The notes under the pieces: model-generated
Database searches by the model: none
Told to the model about the DNA's origin: nothing
The model's input: only the letters and a program-made list of their open reading frames with translations
Source: Agromyces lapidis
GTDB taxonomy: Bacteria > Actinomycetota > Actinomycetes > Actinomycetales > Microbacteriaceae
Direction of reading: 5' to 3'
NCBI RefSeq assembly: GCF_009749405.1
Contig: NZ_WBIQ01000008.1
Location: forward strand, 62,001-126,000
DNA: 64,000 nucleotides
Translations under genes and position numbers: made by a program
Shown: one piece after another, positions 61,691-64,000 of the stretch
How the letters are laid out: every line of letters starts with the position of its first letter
Numbering within the stretch: the first letter of the stretch is position 1

Positions 61691-62050
61691 ATGAGCGACG
61701 CCCTGCCTCCGTGCCCCGAGTGTGCGAGCGAGCACGCCTACGAGATGGGCGCGCTGCTGGTCTGCCCGATGTGCGGCCACGAGTGGGTTCGGGGCGAGTA
61801 CGACGAGGATGCCACGCCCGACGCGGGATCGCGGGTCATCACCGATGCGGTCGGCAATGTGCTCGCCGACGGCGACACCGTCACCGTGGTCAAGGACCTC
61901 AAGGTCAAGGGCGCGTCGGGCACGATCAAAGTCGGCACGAAGGTGCGGGGCATCCGACTCATCGACGGCGTCGGCGACCACGATCTCGACGGCAAGGTCG
62001 ACGGGTTCGGGCAGCTGCAGTTGAAGTCGGGCGTCGTCAAGAAGGCGTAG
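61691..62050 (+). CDS. PhnA/YjdM family zinc-ribbon protein
   Basis: A 119-residue protein with an N-terminal zinc ribbon (C8, C11, C25, C28 in C-P-E-C and C-P-M-C-G-H) and a C-terminal SH3-like domain with G-D-T-V-T-V-V-K-D-L-K-V-K-G and G-T-K-V-R-G-I-R-L-I-D-G-V-G-D-H-D. This is the family named for alkylphosphonate genes, although it is not needed for phosphonate use. GTG 61682 is an alternative start. A damaged zinc-ribbon relative lies at 58175. Confidence 0.9.
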   Translation: MSDALPPCPECASEHAYEMGALLVCPMCGHEWVRGEYDEDATPDAGSRVITDAVGNVLADGDTVTVVKDLKVKGASGTIKVGTKVRGIRLIDGVGDHDLDGKVDGFGQLQLKSGVVKKA

Positions 62051-62060
62051 GGCGGCACCG

Positions 62061-62660
62061 ATGGCCGTGGAGGACGTGCGCGAGCGTTATCGTTCGCGTG
62101 CCGCCGAATACACCGAACTCCTCGGCTCGGTCGACGACATGGCCGCTCAGGATCGAGCACTGATCTCCGAATGGGCGGCCACGATCGACGGCCCCGCGAT
62201 CGATGCGGGCTGCGGCCCCGGGCACTGGACGAAGTTCATCGCCGATCACGGCGTCGCGGTCGAGGGCGTCGACATGGTGCCCGAGTTCGTCGAGGTCGCG
62301 ACCGAGCGGTTCCCTGACGTGACCTTCCGGCTCGGCAGGCTCGAGTCGTTGCCCGTCGATGTCGGCGGGCTCGGCGGCGTGCTCGCCTGGTACTCCGTCA
62401 TCCACACCGATCCGGCCGACGTGCCCGCGATCCTCGCGGAGTTCGCACGTGCCATCCGACCCGCAGGAACGCTGCTGCTCGGCTTCTTCGAGGGCCCGCG
62501 ACTCGAGCCGTTCGACCACGCCGTGGTCACCGCCTACTTCTGGCCGGCTCCCGAGATGCGGTCGGCGCTCGACGCCGCGGGGTTCGACGTGGTCGAGACG
62601 CACACCCGCACCGACCCGGGTCATCGCCCGTACGGCGCGATCCTCGCCCGACGTCGCTGA
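62061..62660 (+). CDS. Class I SAM-dependent methyltransferase
   Basis: A 199-residue methyltransferase. The SAM site is A-I-D-A-G-C-G-P-G-H-W-T-K-F, followed by V-E-G-V-D-M-V-P-E-F-V and the strand-4 region G-G-V-L-A-W-Y-S-V-I-H-T. The end is F-D-V-V-E-T-H-T-R. It lies 10 bases after the PhnA-like gene, so it shares its transcript. The substrate is unknown. Confidence 0.85.
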   Translation: MAVEDVRERYRSRAAEYTELLGSVDDMAAQDRALISEWAATIDGPAIDAGCGPGHWTKFIADHGVAVEGVDMVPEFVEVATERFPDVTFRLGRLESLPVDVGGLGGVLAWYSVIHTDPADVPAILAEFARAIRPAGTLLLGFFEGPRLEPFDHAVVTAYFWPAPEMRSALDAAGFDVVETHTRTDPGHRPYGAILARRR

Positions 62661-62720
62661 GACCGCGGCCACCGAACGTGCGATCGACGAGCGAACGACG
62701 TGCGGGTGCGATCTCCGTCG

Positions 62721-63062
62721 TCAGCGCCCCTGGCGCTTCTTGTATGGCTTCGGCTGCCCCTTGACGATGGGCGCGCGGCCCTTGCCCTTCGAGGCCTTCG
62801 CCTTTCCGCCGGCCTTCACCGGCTTCTCGACAGGAGGGGGCGCCGCGGCGATCTCCTCCCTGGCCTCGGGAAGCAGCGCGATCCCGAACTCGGTCAGCCG
62901 GGTTCCGCCCTGCCGGGTGAAGAGCGGGTGCCCGAGCTCGGTCTCGAGCTTCTCGATCGAGGAGTAGAGCGAGGCGAGCGGGATGCCGAGGGAGTCGGCG
63001 GCGCGGGGGAAGTGCAACTCCTCGGCGACTGCGACGAATCGTCGTAGCAGGGTGATGTTCAC
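62721..63062 (-). CDS. Stand-alone LysR-type HTH protein with Lys-rich tail
   Basis: A 113-residue protein starting at GTG 63062. Residues 1-65 are a normal LysR winged helix (M-N-I-T-L-L-R-R-F-V-A-V-A-E-E-L-H-F, A-A-D-S-L-G-I-P-L-A-S-L-Y-S-S-I-E-K-L-E, L-G-H-P-L-F-T-R). Instead of the ~200-residue effector domain it ends with a Pro/Lys/Gly-rich basic tail (K-A-K-A-S-K-G-K-G-R ... K-P-Y-K-K-R-Q-G-R). It may be a nucleoid-type DNA binder rather than a ligand-sensing activator. Confidence 0.8.
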   Translation of the reverse strand: MNITLLRRFVAVAEELHFPRAADSLGIPLASLYSSIEKLETELGHPLFTRQGGTRLTEFGIALLPEAREEIAAAPPPVEKPVKAGGKAKASKGKGRAPIVKGQPKPYKKRQGR

Positions 63063-63165
63063 GGGGAGCCTTTCGTCGGTGCACGCGAATCGCGGCCGAT
63101 TTCAGGGTACGTGAGTCGGTGCCGGACGTCGCGCACCCCGCGTGGCTGCTCGAGCCGCCGGCGGT

Positions 63166-64000
63166 TCACCGCAGGTCGCCGAGCCGTGCCGCGATGCCCT
63201 GCTCGGCGCCCGCACGTCGCTCGGTCGTGACGGCGATGATGAGCAGCACCGCGCCGACGACGGCGAGGGTGATCCACCAGGGCATCGACTCGATGCCGCG
63301 GCCGATCTGCACCGCGAAGACGACGACGTTTTCGATCGGCAACACGATGATGCCGATGAGGAACGGCGCCGCGAGCTTCTGCGCCGAGCCGATGAGGATC
63401 GCCGTGAGCGCGAACAGGATGACGAGGATGGCCCGCCACGTCTGCGGGTCGGTGAACGTCGCAGCGATCGAGGCCGAGAGCAGCACCACGAGGCCGGGTA
63501 CGAGCAGCGCCCAGGAACCCCGCCATCCGGCCGGCCACGCCGTGAGGTGTGCAGCGAGCGAGCCGCCGCCCTGCGCTGCGGGCGCCGCCGCAGCATCACC
63601 GCCGCGCCGCAGCGCGACCACACCTGCCGCGAGCAGCACGACCCCGAGCGGCAACGAGAACCACTCGACGCGCAACTCGCGCGGACTCCACGCGACCACC
63701 GCGGTCACGAACGCGAGAGCGAACACGAACCACACGGGCGGCAGGATCGTGCGGGCGGCGACCGAGCGCACGGCTGCGAGCAGCATGATCGCGAGCAGGG
63801 CGAGCATGAGCGCCCACATCGACCAGATCTCGGGCCATTCGGGGCGGATAGCGGGCCACGCCGCGACGGCGACCAAGGCAAGGGCCGGCGCGGTCAGCCA
63901 GCGCGAGCGCGAACGCAGGGCGTCGCCCGCGCCCGCGGCTCCGATCGCGCGACCGGCGATGAAGGCGGCGAGGGCGCCGAGCAGACCGACGCCGGTGCAG
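63166..64000 (-). CDS. Multi-pass membrane protein, truncated by window edge
   Basis: The frame is open from the window end and gives about 277 residues with eight or more hydrophobic segments, including C-T-G-V-G-L-L-G-A-L-A-A-F-I-A-G-R and I-W-S-M-W-A-L-M-L-A-L-L-A-I-M-L-L, ending in T-E-R-R-A-G-A-E-Q-G-I-A-A-R-L-G-D-L-R. This resembles the C-terminal half of large actinobacterial membrane proteins of the SCO7613 C-terminal type, which I propose tentatively. The N-terminus is outside the window. Confidence 0.65.
   Translation of the reverse strand, partial: CTGVGLLGALAAFIAGRAIGAAGAGDALRSRSRWLTAPALALVAVAAWPAIRPEWPEIWSMWALMLALLAIMLLAAVRSVAARTILPPVWFVFALAFVTAVVAWSPRELRVEWFSLPLGVVLLAAGVVALRRGGDAAAAPAAQGGGSLAAHLTAWPAGWRGSWALLVPGLVVLLSASIAATFTDPQTWRAILVILFALTAILIGSAQKLAAPFLIGIIVLPIENVVVFAVQIGRGIESMPWWITLAVVGAVLLIIAVTTERRAGAEQGIAARLGDLR

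Overview
The window is strongly GC-rich (about 70% by eye), codes densely on both strands with no gene-free stretch over 300 bases, and uses GTG/ATG starts. It carries families typical of Actinomycetota: a DivIC-like septum protein next to DUF501, DUF4307, DUF4245, PhoH with an N-terminal PIN domain, and a DUF222/HNH protein. Together these suggest a member of Microbacteriaceae (an Agromyces-like genome is my guess). It looks like ordinary chromosome: no insertion sequence, prophage, CRISPR array or rRNA operon is visible.

Layout. 1-1795: remnant of a gluconate/idonate locus (gluconokinase end, a gntP start joined to an idnD end, FCD-type regulator). 1855-13021: ribosomal protein L25, peptidyl-tRNA hydrolase, RNase HI, Mfd, a small unknown protein with NhaA, a LysE exporter, MazG, an ABC exporter. 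13064-20492: hisS, eno, then a coupled block of DivIC-like protein, DUF501 and a tail-anchored subtilase, followed by type II NADH dehydrogenase, an unusual tRNA with anticodon UAA, and a SHOCT membrane protein. 20585-26967: Ppx/GppA, a TetR-controlled four-gene operon (MFS transporter, PLP enzyme, lactone oxidase), and a secreted trypsin-like protease. 27053-38447: ABC exporter, LemA, M48 peptidase, winged-helix protein, AI-2E family transporter, ilvA, greA, DUF4307, a PAQR protein, a prenyl transferase and a class V aminotransferase. 38638-47968: PhoH, small proteins, HAD hydrolase, then fumC, carbonic anhydrase, DUF4245, xseB and xseA on the minus strand, with ispH divergent. 47980-51404: fba and two adjacent GlpX-type phosphatases, a gluconeogenic cluster. 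51482-64000: rmuC, a frameshifted DUF222/HNH gene, DnaQ-like exonuclease, methyltransferases, lipoprotein, ychF, CHAD protein and assorted small genes, ending in a truncated membrane-protein gene.

Expression signals follow a consistent style. Many genes have a TAnnnT-like -10 hexamer only 5-8 bases before the start codon and no Shine-Dalgarno sequence, which predicts leaderless mRNAs. Others have a short leader with GGAG. Convergent pairs are often separated by perfect hairpins. Operons are knitted together by ATGA/GTGA overlaps.

I found no clearly new defence or biosynthetic system. The most interesting signals are the short-variable-arm tRNA(UAA) in a region where I noticed no in-frame TTA codon, an over-represented 11-mer (CGGATGCCTCG) that appears to override codon preference, the gntP-idnD junction, a one-base frameshift in the HNH gene, a decayed zinc-ribbon fragment before the CHAD gene, a lone 73-base inverted repeat, and an AT-rich perfect palindrome between the two GlpX genes.
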